This document shows positions 9,282 through 16,967 of a DNA stretch of 64,000 nucleotides, piece by piece (positions within the stretch are counted from its first letter, which is position 1; each line of letters opens with the position of its first letter). The DNA is from Corynebacterium crudilactis (lineage in GTDB: Bacteria > Actinomycetota > Actinomycetes > Mycobacteriales > Mycobacteriaceae). The notes under the pieces were generated by a model. That model searched no databases, was not told the DNA's origin, and saw nothing but the letters and a program-made list of their open reading frames with translations. A program made the translations under genes and the position numbers. The stretch spans positions 695,358 through 759,357 of the forward strand of contig NZ_CP015622.1 in assembly GCF_001643015.1 (NCBI RefSeq). Direction: 5' to 3'.

Positions 9282-10367
9282 ATGTCTACAAGAACGACAC
9301 CCCAAGACCGACATACAGATGAATACGGTATTGAACGTATTAATCAAGACGAACCTGGGATGGTTGAAAAGCTGAGGGAAAAGCATAGCTGGTTTGATCA
9401 CCTCATGCGGATGAACGAACGCTTTGGTGCGAAAGGCGGAAACCAACTCTCCGCCGGAATTACTTATTTTTCCGTGCTGTCTATTTTCCCGCTGGCAATG
9501 CTAGTTTTCGGTATCGCTGGTGTTATCCTCGCTGGAAACCCGGAAATTTTGGCAGATATCCAAGATCGGATTAATGGATCTGTAGACGGCGAAATTGGAA
9601 ATACGATCAACGGAATCATCGATACGGCCATTGCTCAGCGTGGCGCTGTCTTAGGTATTGGTGGTTTAACCGCGCTGTGGTCCGGTTTGGGCTGGATGTC
9701 GAACTTACGTTTCGGTGTTTCTCGGATGTGGGCTATCGATCCGACAGAGGGCAATTTCCTGAAAAATAAGCTCACAGACCTCGTTGCTCTCATCGTGCTG
9801 ATTCTGGCTTTGGGTGTGGCTTTTGGCGTTACTGCCATCGGTGCATCGGGACTTACCCAGAACCTTCTTGAGTTGGTTGGTCTGGGAGATTTCCCAGGCA
9901 TTAGCTACATCACGTGGTTCGTGGCAGTGGTTGTTGGTGTGCTGGCCAACTTCTTAGTGTTTGGGTGGTTAATCTTTTCTCTTCCTCGTACCAAAGTCCC
10001 ACTGCGCCCAGGTTTACAAGCCGCCTTGGTGGGCGCGATCGGTTTCGAAGTAGTAAAACAGGCTGGATCGCAGTTGGCTTCTAATGCGCTCGGAAACCCA
10101 GCCGGTGCTGCGTTCGGTCCGATCATCGGCATCATGGTTGTGCTGTATTTGAGTTGGCGCATCCTCATGTACTGCTCTGCGTGGGCAGCTACTAGTGAAG
10201 AATCATTGCGTTTGGCTGCTGTTCCGGCGCCAGAACCAGCAGTGATCAGAATTCGCCATGAAATTGATCCAAGCGGTGAAGTTTCGCAGTCAGCTCGAAA
10301 AGTAGGCATTGGAGTTGCCGTGGGTGCAGCGGTCGCAGGTGCATTTACTTTGCTGCGGAAAAAATAA
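9282..10367 (+). CDS. YihY/virulence-factor BrkB family membrane protein
   Basis: A 361-residue inner-membrane protein with six hydrophobic segments after a roughly 50-residue charged N-terminus. The YihY/BrkB hallmarks are LSAGITYFSVLSIFPLAMLV in segment 1, the WSGLGWMSNLRFGVSRMW loop, and the C-terminal half with LYLSWRILMYCSAW. Biochemical function is not established for the family. GGAGG at 9270-9274 is properly spaced for the ATG at 9282, so I prefer it to the upstream TTG. The C-terminus has a polar tail and a last hydrophobic stretch before a KK-rich end. Confidence 0.88.
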   Translation: MSTRTTPQDRHTDEYGIERINQDEPGMVEKLREKHSWFDHLMRMNERFGAKGGNQLSAGITYFSVLSIFPLAMLVFGIAGVILAGNPEILADIQDRINGSVDGEIGNTINGIIDTAIAQRGAVLGIGGLTALWSGLGWMSNLRFGVSRMWAIDPTEGNFLKNKLTDLVALIVLILALGVAFGVTAIGASGLTQNLLELVGLGDFPGISYITWFVAVVVGVLANFLVFGWLIFSLPRTKVPLRPGLQAALVGAIGFEVVKQAGSQLASNALGNPAGAAFGPIIGIMVVLYLSWRILMYCSAWAATSEESLRLAAVPAPEPAVIRIRHEIDPSGEVSQSARKVGIGVAVGAAVAGAFTLLRKK

Positions 10368-10437
10368 CGTACCCTGACTGCACTTTTAAGGGCATACCCC
10401 GATTCCATAGTGCCGATGCATTGTTTATGGTGGAGAT

Positions 10438-11340
10438 ATGAACACGAACCTACCCGATCTATACAATGCCTTTGGCCTAGATCGAAGCGAAACTTCTGAA
10501 GCTTTAGGCATTTCCCTTTCTGCGCGCGACCTTCGCCTAGAGCAAATGGGTATTCCGCAAGAAGATCCTCGCAGAGCCCAAACTGTGCAAGCGTTTGCGG
10601 TGCTGGCCGATCCTGCCAAGCGAGCTACCTATGATGCCCAATTGGCAACCGGCGTTCCGTTGACCTGGGCGCAGATCCAGCATTTGGGAAATTTCGGCAC
10701 GCTGCCTAACTCACAGCCGTTTGCCTCACCGCAACCGCCACAACCAGCTGCAGAACCACAGCAACAGTGGAACAGTGGACAAACCTATGCTTACGGTGAT
10801 CCGACCATGGATTACAACGCACAGCACAGCTACAACCCACTGCAGGATCAAACGCAGGCTTCCATGTATGGTCAGCAGCCGTTTTCTAGCGTGCCAGCGC
10901 AGCAGATGTATGGTGCGCAGACTTTTAATCGACCAACAGCAAGCACGCGGTTGTGGATGGCTATCGTGGACGGCATCATCGCTAGTATTGCGGGTTCAAT
11001 TGTCGCGGGTATTTTTGGTTTTGGCTCAGAATTCTTAACAGCCATCATTGTGGCGCTGTTTACCATCTTCTACATTGTGGGTAGTGAATCTCTTCTGGGA
11101 GCCACCCCTGTGAAGAAGATCATGGGCTATGAAACCCGCGATGTGGATACTCATGCACGTTTGTCAGCCGGAGCAGCAGCAAAGCGAAATTGGTGGAAGC
11201 TGATTAGCGTCACTGGTATCGGTACCGTGGTGTCATTCATCATGGCTGCTGTCTATGGTTCTTCAATTAATGAAAACAACCAGATGCGCGGTGCACACGA
11301 CCGTCTGGCAAACGCAGAAGTAGTGAAGAAGAACGCTTAA
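10438..11340 (+). CDS. RDD-family membrane protein with DnaJ-like N-terminus
   Basis: A 300-residue protein in three parts. Residues 1-80 resemble a degenerate J-domain-like helical bundle: DLYNAFGLDRSETSEALG, with VLADPAKRATYDAQL at the end, as in actinobacterial DnaJ-like regions, but without an HPD motif. Residues 90-160 are a Gln/Pro/Tyr-rich flexible linker. The C-terminal part is an RDD domain with about three membrane segments, including RPTASTRLWMAIVDGIIASI, KKIMGYETRD and KRNWWKLISVTGIGTVVSFI. RDD proteins are of uncertain role, with transport or ion exchange suggested. The stop overlaps the convergent D,D-carboxypeptidase stop by four bases. Confidence 0.8.
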   Translation: MNTNLPDLYNAFGLDRSETSEALGISLSARDLRLEQMGIPQEDPRRAQTVQAFAVLADPAKRATYDAQLATGVPLTWAQIQHLGNFGTLPNSQPFASPQPPQPAAEPQQQWNSGQTYAYGDPTMDYNAQHSYNPLQDQTQASMYGQQPFSSVPAQQMYGAQTFNRPTASTRLWMAIVDGIIASIAGSIVAGIFGFGSEFLTAIIVALFTIFYIVGSESLLGATPVKKIMGYETRDVDTHARLSAGAAAKRNWWKLISVTGIGTVVSFIMAAVYGSSINENNQMRGAHDRLANAEVVKKNA

Positions 11341-12632
11341 TTTCGGCGTCTAAATGTCCATGCCAGTGCAGCAATTAAAAGCACTGCGATGACACCGAGC
11401 GCTACAATGATTTTGAGCATGGTGTCCTCAGATCCACCAATATCCTGGGTAGGGGTGTCGGTGGATTCTGGCATTTCTGGGACCGTAGTCGGCAGCTCTG
11501 CTGGCACGTTGCTGCCGAGCTGGCCCACACCGGACCCTGGAGGGGTGCGGAGGGAGGCGTCGATAAGCAAGCGTGCTTGTTCCCACGGACGAATATCTGT
11601 GACCGTGGAATCCAAGATCACGGCGGCCAGGCGCCTGCCACCTCGATCAAGGCCACCCACAAACGTGTGGTTGGCATCGTCGGTATAGCCAGTTTTGCCA
11701 CCGATGCCATCGGGATCATTCATAAACAAAGCATTGTCATTCCAGACCTCAAAACCCTCATTATCGCCCCAACCTGGGAACGCAATGTGATCAGTGCCGA
11801 TGATGGCCTTAAATGTAGGGTTTTGCCAAGCGTGCTGGTAGATCAAGGACATGTCATACGCAGAGGTAGACATACCTGGCGCATCCAAACCGGAATAAGT
11901 AGCAGCAAAGGTGTCTTGAGCACCGAGCTGCTTAGCCAGAGCATTGACCTTTTCCAACGCGATCTGATCCCCGCCAAGTTCTTGAGCCAACAGATACGCC
12001 GCATCATTTCCACTGGCTAACAGCAAACCGTGGAGTAATTGATCAACGGTATATTGTCCACCTTCGCCAACCCCCACGCGGGAACCTTCGATATCGGCAG
12101 CGTCGGCAGTGCCTGTCACGACAGCGAGGGGATCGAGTTCCTCCATGGCAACGAGACTCAACAACACTTTAATGATGGACGCCGGACGGTATCTGCCGTG
12201 AGGATCTTTGGCCGCCAGGATTTCGCCGGAATCGATATCAAACACCATCCACGCAGAAGCCGTGAGTTCTTTATCCGCCTGCGGTGGAAGCTCAAAGACG
12301 TCAGGAGCGATGACACCGCAGGCCGCCATCTGTTCGCCACCTGCCGGGACAGCGGGAACGGGTATTGCAACAGGTGTCTCCATACCCGGCGCGACTACTT
12401 CTGAGGTGGTGCGCGCCGGGGCAGGGGTGTGTTTATTGGGGCAGAGATCGGTGTTGGGTGCTGCTTCGCGCGTGGTGGGAAGGGCGCTGTCCTCGATGAT
12501 GTCTTCGATCGATTCGGCATTATCGGCTGTGACTTCTGCTTCGATTGGCTCTTGTGCCAGGGCTGCTGTGGGTAGTAGTAGCGCCCATGCAGTTAGAAGT
12601 GCGGTGCAGCTGTGGCGAAGCGTTTTCCTCAT
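11337..12632 (-). CDS. D-alanyl-D-alanine carboxypeptidase (S11 family, DacB-type)
   Basis: A 431-residue penicillin-binding protein that trims the terminal D-Ala from peptidoglycan stem peptides outside the membrane. The N-terminal signal segment TALLTAWALLLPTAALAQ is followed by a low-complexity Pro/Ala/Thr region. The catalytic triad is intact: ASIIK (SxxK), LASGNDA (SxN) and GGKTGYTDDA (KTG). The C-terminus has a hydrophobic anchor ending in FRRRN, so it is tethered to the membrane at both or one end. I chose the ATG at 12632 because it begins directly at the signal peptide; a longer frame adds 14 residues. Confidence 0.9.
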   Translation of the reverse strand: MRKTLRHSCTALLTAWALLLPTAALAQEPIEAEVTADNAESIEDIIEDSALPTTREAAPNTDLCPNKHTPAPARTTSEVVAPGMETPVAIPVPAVPAGGEQMAACGVIAPDVFELPPQADKELTASAWMVFDIDSGEILAAKDPHGRYRPASIIKVLLSLVAMEELDPLAVVTGTADAADIEGSRVGVGEGGQYTVDQLLHGLLLASGNDAAYLLAQELGGDQIALEKVNALAKQLGAQDTFAATYSGLDAPGMSTSAYDMSLIYQHAWQNPTFKAIIGTDHIAFPGWGDNEGFEVWNDNALFMNDPDGIGGKTGYTDDANHTFVGGLDRGGRRLAAVILDSTVTDIRPWEQARLLIDASLRTPPGSGVGQLGSNVPAELPTTVPEMPESTDTPTQDIGGSEDTMLKIIVALGVIAVLLIAALAWTFRRRN

Positions 12633-12771
12633 GGGTTGGTCATAGTACCGACTGAAGTATTCTAGGAAAAACATCGGCAGGTGCTTAGAACAGGTTCTAT
12701 TCAGGTTGCATGATGCCTACGGTGCGTTGGGCAGTGCGGTTTTATAGCTTGGGGTTGAATTTTCTCAAATG

Positions 12772-13309
12772 AGTGCCGAAAGTAACACGATTAATGAGGC
12801 GCAAAGATCACTATCTCGCCACATTGATGTGAATTACAGGGAGTAGATTGATCGCAGCTACCCACCTGATACTGAAAAATGAGGACCAACCATGCTCTCA
12901 AGGGGTTTAGCTACTTTTACTGGCTTGAACCGTGCAGGAGTTGGTGACGCATTCGAGCTAAGCCACAGGCGCGCTAAAGATGCAAATTCTCGTTCCAAAT
13001 CGCTATTTTTTGCGAAAATGGGACAGATTTTTGCACCCACAGACCAGTGTTATGCAAATACTCGTTCGATTTACCAAGTTTCCGGCGGGATGGAACGGAT
13101 CCTTGTATCGGAATCTCACAGGATTCCCAATAGTCCCATATGTATCAAAAATAACCTCTCTCAGACGTCCATCTAAGCGCCTGATAAGCACTGTTTGATA
13201 CGAACACCCATTCTGGATATTCAATCCCTTAAATCAGTGCACAGCCACATCGGCAATATAATTACCCCTGACTTGGCTCCCATGAGTGCCGGAAAATTAC
13301 CACTGGTCA
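12772..13309 (+). repeat. Decayed repeat family, copy R1
   Basis: This non-genic stretch is a copy of a dispersed repeat. Bases 12872-13309 align, at roughly 80 percent by eye, with the reverse complement of 30237-30676 (R2). The left 70 bases match 37825-37895 (R3). The left end starts with an ATG-led 24-codon frame containing TINEAQRSLSRHI, then a stop. The right end carries CCTGACTTGGCTCCCATGAGTGCCG, a motif also seen at the edges of R2 and R3. Reading frames are short and broken. The rest of the 12633-13384 gap shows nothing else recognisable. Confidence 0.75.
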
Positions 13310-13384
13310 CACTAGTCAGCAAGTAAACACCGCACTGTCCATGTTTTTTTGGGCAGTGCGGTGTTGTAGTTTGTGCGAGGGAGT

Positions 13385-14614
13385 TTAGAACTTGCTGAAG
13401 CGCTTGGTCAGCATCTCTTCCAATTCACGCCAGCTGTCGGAGTGATCGTTAAATGGTGCGTGGGGGACGTATCCGGAAGTGTCGCCGCCACCGAGCATGT
13501 AGGAGATGTAGTCCTGCATGCGTGGGTTGGCAAGGAAGTAGGAGTTCATGGAGTCATCTCCAGCCCAGTCGGCGGTATCAGCCATGAGTTCGTAGGCGCG
13601 GCCCATTTGCTTGGTGTCTACGGCATCTACGGAGGTGTTGATGTCTTTGACGAGTCCGTTGAAGGAGTAGACGTTGTCGCTGTGGACGAGGAGTTCAGTT
13701 TCGCCAGCGTTGATACCCAGCATGAGATCGCTCCAGGTGGATGCGCGTGCGAGATCGTGGTCGTCGTGTTCAACGAGCCAGCGCAGGAGTGATTTTTGGC
13801 TGTTGAAGGTGAAGATTTCGCCGAATTTTCCAAGGAAGACTGGTTGTCCGCCGAGGTAGGTGCGTAGGGTGTAGACGGTGCGGCCATCGATGGATACCTT
13901 GATCGGATCAATGCCTGCGGCAGCCCATGGGGAGTTGTCATAAGGATCAACCTTGTCGGCTTCTTCCTTGGCAACCTGCTCTTCGGCTTCGCGAGCTGCC
14001 TGTACAGCTGCCTGTGCTTCCTGGATGCGGGTAGCAGCATCCTCGGTGAACAAGGTGTTTACTTCCTTGACTGTGATGACTTCATCAAGGGAGTCAACAA
14101 CACCATTCCAGTTGGTGGCTACTGCGCGTCCAACTGAGGTCCATTCGCCCAGGCCATTAGGTCCGGAGTAGTGCTCAGAACCGCGATCAACATTGCTGAG
14201 AACAGAGTGGGTGGAGAAGAACACAGTTACTGGGGTAGCAGCGGTGACGTTGCCGAGGCTGCGCATGGCAGCGAAAATACGGGAGAGGGTTTTGACGTTG
14301 GCGTAGGAAGGTCGTTCTGCCAATAATGCTGGAGCGCCTACGATATCGAGCTCTGCATTGCTGCTTGGCACTACGCGTGCAGCATCGCCGGAGTTGAATT
14401 TCTTCCACTCTGGGTGGGAGGTGAGATCATGCTTATCCTCGGATTCGAGGAAGACGAGCAGTTCTTCCACAGAGTTGAAGACATAAAGGTCATCGTTCGC
14501 ACCGAGAAACGCTTGCCATTCGTTGCCGCCTTCTCGCCAGCGTGGTGCCCACAGGGTATAGAAGTCACCTTCAGTGAGCGAGAGTTTAACGGGAACAATT
14601 CCTTTTTCAGCCAT
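13385..14614 (-). CDS. Conserved Corynebacteriales protein, function unknown (Rv3311-like)
   Basis: A 409-residue, acidic, soluble-looking protein without signal peptide or membrane helix. It holds two similar segments: KLSLTEGDFYTLWAPRWREG with VFNSVEELLVFLESEDKHDL near the N-terminus, and KVSIDGRTVYTLRTYLGGQP with FTFNSQKSLLRWLVEHDDHD near residue 260. This is an internal duplication of a beta-rich module ending in a DHDL-like motif. A helical Ala/Glu stretch (AATRIQEAQAAVQAAREAEE) lies between them. Size and placement beside upp recall M. tuberculosis Rv3311, from memory. I cannot assign a function. Confidence 0.75.
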   Translation of the reverse strand: MAEKGIVPVKLSLTEGDFYTLWAPRWREGGNEWQAFLGANDDLYVFNSVEELLVFLESEDKHDLTSHPEWKKFNSGDAARVVPSSNAELDIVGAPALLAERPSYANVKTLSRIFAAMRSLGNVTAATPVTVFFSTHSVLSNVDRGSEHYSGPNGLGEWTSVGRAVATNWNGVVDSLDEVITVKEVNTLFTEDAATRIQEAQAAVQAAREAEEQVAKEEADKVDPYDNSPWAAAGIDPIKVSIDGRTVYTLRTYLGGQPVFLGKFGEIFTFNSQKSLLRWLVEHDDHDLARASTWSDLMLGINAGETELLVHSDNVYSFNGLVKDINTSVDAVDTKQMGRAYELMADTADWAGDDSMNSYFLANPRMQDYISYMLGGGDTSGYVPHAPFNDHSDSWRELEEMLTKRFSKF

Positions 14615-14648
14615 GGTGATAAATCCTAGCCGGTAGGGGTTTTCTTCG

Positions 14649-15518
14649 TCAGCCTGTGGGCCGAAAATAGCCGTGAAAAGACATTCCCATATTGGATGTG
14701 CGCACCGGATTCAGCTGGACGGGATCGCCGGCTTCGATAATTTGCCCGCTACCGGCATACATTGCGACATGTCCATCCCAGACCAAAAGATCACCTTCTT
14801 GCAGCTCATCATAGGTAACTTGCCTGCCTACTGCTTGCTGGTCGGCAATGCGTGGGATCTCCACACCGGCTTGTCTCCAGGCCCATTGGGTAAGGCCACT
14901 GCAATCAAAGCCCGATAACGTGGTGCCACCCCAAGAATAGGGCGTACCCAGGGCACCTTTTGCTGAGGCAACAGCTTGTTTGCCCACCTCGGCGCTGGCA
15001 CTTGGCGGTTCAGCCACAGCCATATAGGCAGGTGTCGGCGTAGCTTCTGGGGTAGGGACAGAGGCAGAAGCAGGGCTGAGTTCTTCCACCTGAGCTAGCT
15101 TGTCGACGATCGGTTGTACCTGGCGCGCCATCTCTTCCAAACGTTGGGCAGCTTCGGCAAACAACATTCCAGGAAGAGACAGTAATTGTGTACGGGCGGA
15201 AAATGCTTCCGCAGGATTCACTGAGAAACTGCGGATGGCTAAGCCTGCGGCCTGGTGGAGATACTGCTGCGCAGTGGTGGCGATATCGTTCCGAGCTGAA
15301 TTGATGATCGGTGCCGCTTCATTGAGGGAAGTGATCAGGAGGTGATGTTGATGTGAGGTGGCGTCGAAAAGCGATAACAGGGTGGTGGGATTGGTGCTGA
15401 GCTCGCGCCCGAGCGCGATGGCTGCGGAAATATCAGGCGCTGCAGGAATAGCTAAGTGCGGCAGTTGTGCAGGCTCTTGCGTGGCAAGGCGGGTGAGCGC
15501 GTTGAGTAATCCGATCAC
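14649..15518 (-). CDS. NlpC/P60 peptidoglycan endopeptidase-like protein
   Basis: A 289-residue protein with an N-terminal helical region (about residues 1-150), a Pro/Ala linker, and a C-terminal NlpC/P60 domain. That domain has catalytic Cys in GGTTLSGFDCSGLTQWAW and His in DGHVAMYAGSG, and should cut D-iGlu-DAP bonds in cell-wall peptides. No signal peptide is visible at the start ([16 protein letters not shown]), unlike RipA-type proteins, so export would need another route or a helical-partner signal. The GTG start overlaps the stop of the upstream 96-residue gene (GTGA), so the two are translationally coupled. Catalytic residues are intact. Confidence 0.85.
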   Translation of the reverse strand: MIGLLNALTRLATQEPAQLPHLAIPAAPDISAAIALGRELSTNPTTLLSLFDATSHQHHLLITSLNEAAPIINSARNDIATTAQQYLHQAAGLAIRSFSVNPAEAFSARTQLLSLPGMLFAEAAQRLEEMARQVQPIVDKLAQVEELSPASASVPTPEATPTPAYMAVAEPPSASAEVGKQAVASAKGALGTPYSWGGTTLSGFDCSGLTQWAWRQAGVEIPRIADQQAVGRQVTYDELQEGDLLVWDGHVAMYAGSGQIIEAGDPVQLNPVRTSNMGMSFHGYFRPTG

Positions 15519-15805
15519 GTCAATTGCTCCAATGAACGTGCCAGTTGCGCATCGGTGTCCTCGATATCACTAAGGCTGTTCAATGTGCTGTGCCCTAAGG
15601 TTTCGGCTGTGTTTGCGAGCGCGGTGAGATTACGCCCATAGGTGGATAATGCGGTGGAAATAGCGTGGTGAATATCGAAATTAGTGCCATCTGGCATGGA
15701 CAACGATGGGACGTCAGGCGTAGGCAGGTTGCAGAGCTCATGAGCGAGCTCTTTGGCATGGGGGAGATTTATCCTCATAACTGGTTGGACTGTAAAAGTG
15801 GCCAT
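15515..15805 (-). CDS. Small helical protein coupled to NlpC/P60 gene (possible ESX/T7SS-type partner)
   Basis: A 96-residue protein, predicted mostly helical with a central break ([17 protein letters not shown]), no signal peptide and no membrane helix. Its length and helix-break-helix look, plus tight coupling to a leaderless NlpC/P60 gene, resemble WXG100/EspC-type type VII secretion substrates, but there is no WXG motif. The start at 15805 ([10 protein letters not shown]) is chosen over a longer frame reaching 15868 because the longer N-terminus overlaps the divergent upp promoter. The assignment to type VII secretion is inference. Confidence 0.55.
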   Translation of the reverse strand: MATFTVQPVMRINLPHAKELAHELCNLPTPDVPSLSMPDGTNFDIHHAISTALSTYGRNLTALANTAETLGHSTLNSLSDIEDTDAQLARSLEQLT

Positions 15806-15876
15806 TTGGTTCCCACAATGCGCAAAATAGCTGGCGTGAATTTCTTTCAGGCCGGAATGATTTAACATGTGATGCT

Positions 15877-16512
15877 ATGGACATCACCATCGTCAACCAC
15901 CCACTCGTTGCTAGCCGCCTAACCTTGTTGCGTGACGAGCGCAGCGACAACGCTGCTTTCCGCGCAGCAGCCAATGACCTCGGCGCCATGCTGATCTATG
16001 AAGCATCCCGCGACCTTGAGATCGAACACTTCGACACCAAAACCCCCGTGGCCATCGCTGAAGGAACTCGCCTGAAGCAACCACCAATCATCGTTCCTAT
16101 CATCCGTGCAGGTCTTGGCATGATTGACCCAGCTCTTTCCATGATTCCGGATGCTCAGGTTGGTTTCATCGGCCTTGCCCGCGATGAGGAAACCCACGAG
16201 CCTGTGCCATACCTGGAAGCACTGCCAAATGATCTGAGCAACCAGCCAGTATTCCTGGTTGATCCAATGCTGGCCACCGGCGGATCCCTGCTGCACGCCA
16301 TCCGTTTGCTTGCTGCGCGCGGAGCTACCGATATCACCGCAATCTGCATGGTTTCTGCACAGCCTGGCGTAGACGCTTTGGAGCGCTCCGGTCTGCCAGT
16401 ACGCCTGGTTACAGCAACAATTGATCCAGAGCTCAACGAAGACGCCTACATCGTTCCAGGTCTTGGAGATGCCGGCGATCGCCTCTACGGTCCACGTAAC
16501 ATCGACCTCTAA
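15877..16512 (+). CDS. upp: Uracil phosphoribosyltransferase
   Basis: A 211-residue cytoplasmic enzyme that converts uracil and PRPP to UMP in pyrimidine salvage. The type I PRTase PRPP loop is [18 protein letters not shown] around residue 125. The UPRT-specific C-terminal uracil loop [15 protein letters not shown] is intact. [11 protein letters not shown] near residue 72 is the typical hood/flexible loop. The length is standard. The gene is divergent from the NlpC/P60 pair and is followed by a perfect palindrome and the XRE regulator. Confidence 0.96.
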   Translation: MDITIVNHPLVASRLTLLRDERSDNAAFRAAANDLGAMLIYEASRDLEIEHFDTKTPVAIAEGTRLKQPPIIVPIIRAGLGMIDPALSMIPDAQVGFIGLARDEETHEPVPYLEALPNDLSNQPVFLVDPMLATGGSLLHAIRLLAARGATDITAICMVSAQPGVDALERSGLPVRLVTATIDPELNEDAYIVPGLGDAGDRLYGPRNIDL

Positions 16513-16524
16513 GGTAAAATTCTT

Positions 16525-16540
16525 GCCCACTATAGTGGGC
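16525..16540. promoter_or_regulatory. Perfect 16-bp palindrome, candidate operator
   Basis: GCCCACTATAGTGGGC is a perfect palindrome located between upp and the XRE-type regulator gene. The TATAGT core also resembles a -10 element. No T-run follows, so an intrinsic terminator is less likely than a repressor operator overlapping the regulator's promoter. Confidence 0.45.
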
Positions 16541-16587
16541 GGTGGTTGGGCAAATTCATCGGCACAGTTGTCTGTGTGTCGAAGAGA

Positions 16588-16962
16588 ATGTCGGATAAGC
16601 GCTGGTCAAGTTTCGGCCACGCTTTTTCGACCCGCCTGAAAAAACTCCGCACCCTGCGTGGTTTAAGCCAAGAAGAACTTTCCGATATCTCAGGCATCTC
16701 TCGAAACACCATCTCAAATTACGAACGCAACGAGAACAACAGCGGAAAATCAGTAGATCCAAAGCTCTCCAATATCTACAGGCTCGCGCAGGCGCTCGAC
16801 GTGCCACCCATGGCGTTGCTGCCCGCCGGATCTGAGTCAGTCGCTGAAATCTGCGTTGATAAAACCGTTGCGATCGACGTCCGTTGGCCGTCCGAAAAAG
16901 ATCCATTGCTTTTCGACGCTGACCTCCGGCTCACCCGCCACCGCGAGGAGCCGGGCAACTAG
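16588..16962 (+). CDS. XRE-family helix-turn-helix regulator
   Basis: A 124-residue DNA-binding protein. The Cro/C1-type HTH spans about residues 10-70: RLKKLRTLRGLSQEELSDIS, then GISRNTISNYERN and KLSNIYRLAQALDVPP. The last 45 residues form a short acidic C-terminal extension with no recognised ligand domain. In-frame alternatives at TTG 16546 and GTG 16576 exist; I chose ATG 16588, giving MSDKRWSSFGHAF. The gene lies just downstream of a perfect 16-bp palindrome, a plausible autoregulatory site, and ends five bases from the convergent phosphohexomutase gene. Confidence 0.82.
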   Translation: MSDKRWSSFGHAFSTRLKKLRTLRGLSQEELSDISGISRNTISNYERNENNSGKSVDPKLSNIYRLAQALDVPPMALLPAGSESVAEICVDKTVAIDVRWPSEKDPLLFDADLRLTRHREEPGN

Positions 16963-16967
16963 GCCTT

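Noticed and set aside
12892..13176. 94-codon frame in repeat R1 as a real gene
   Set aside because: In R2 the matching frame ends after 65 codons and neither has a ribosome site or known domain; treated as repeat debris.
15919..16530. 203-codon frame antisense to upp
   Set aside because: It is a shadow of the highly conserved upp gene.
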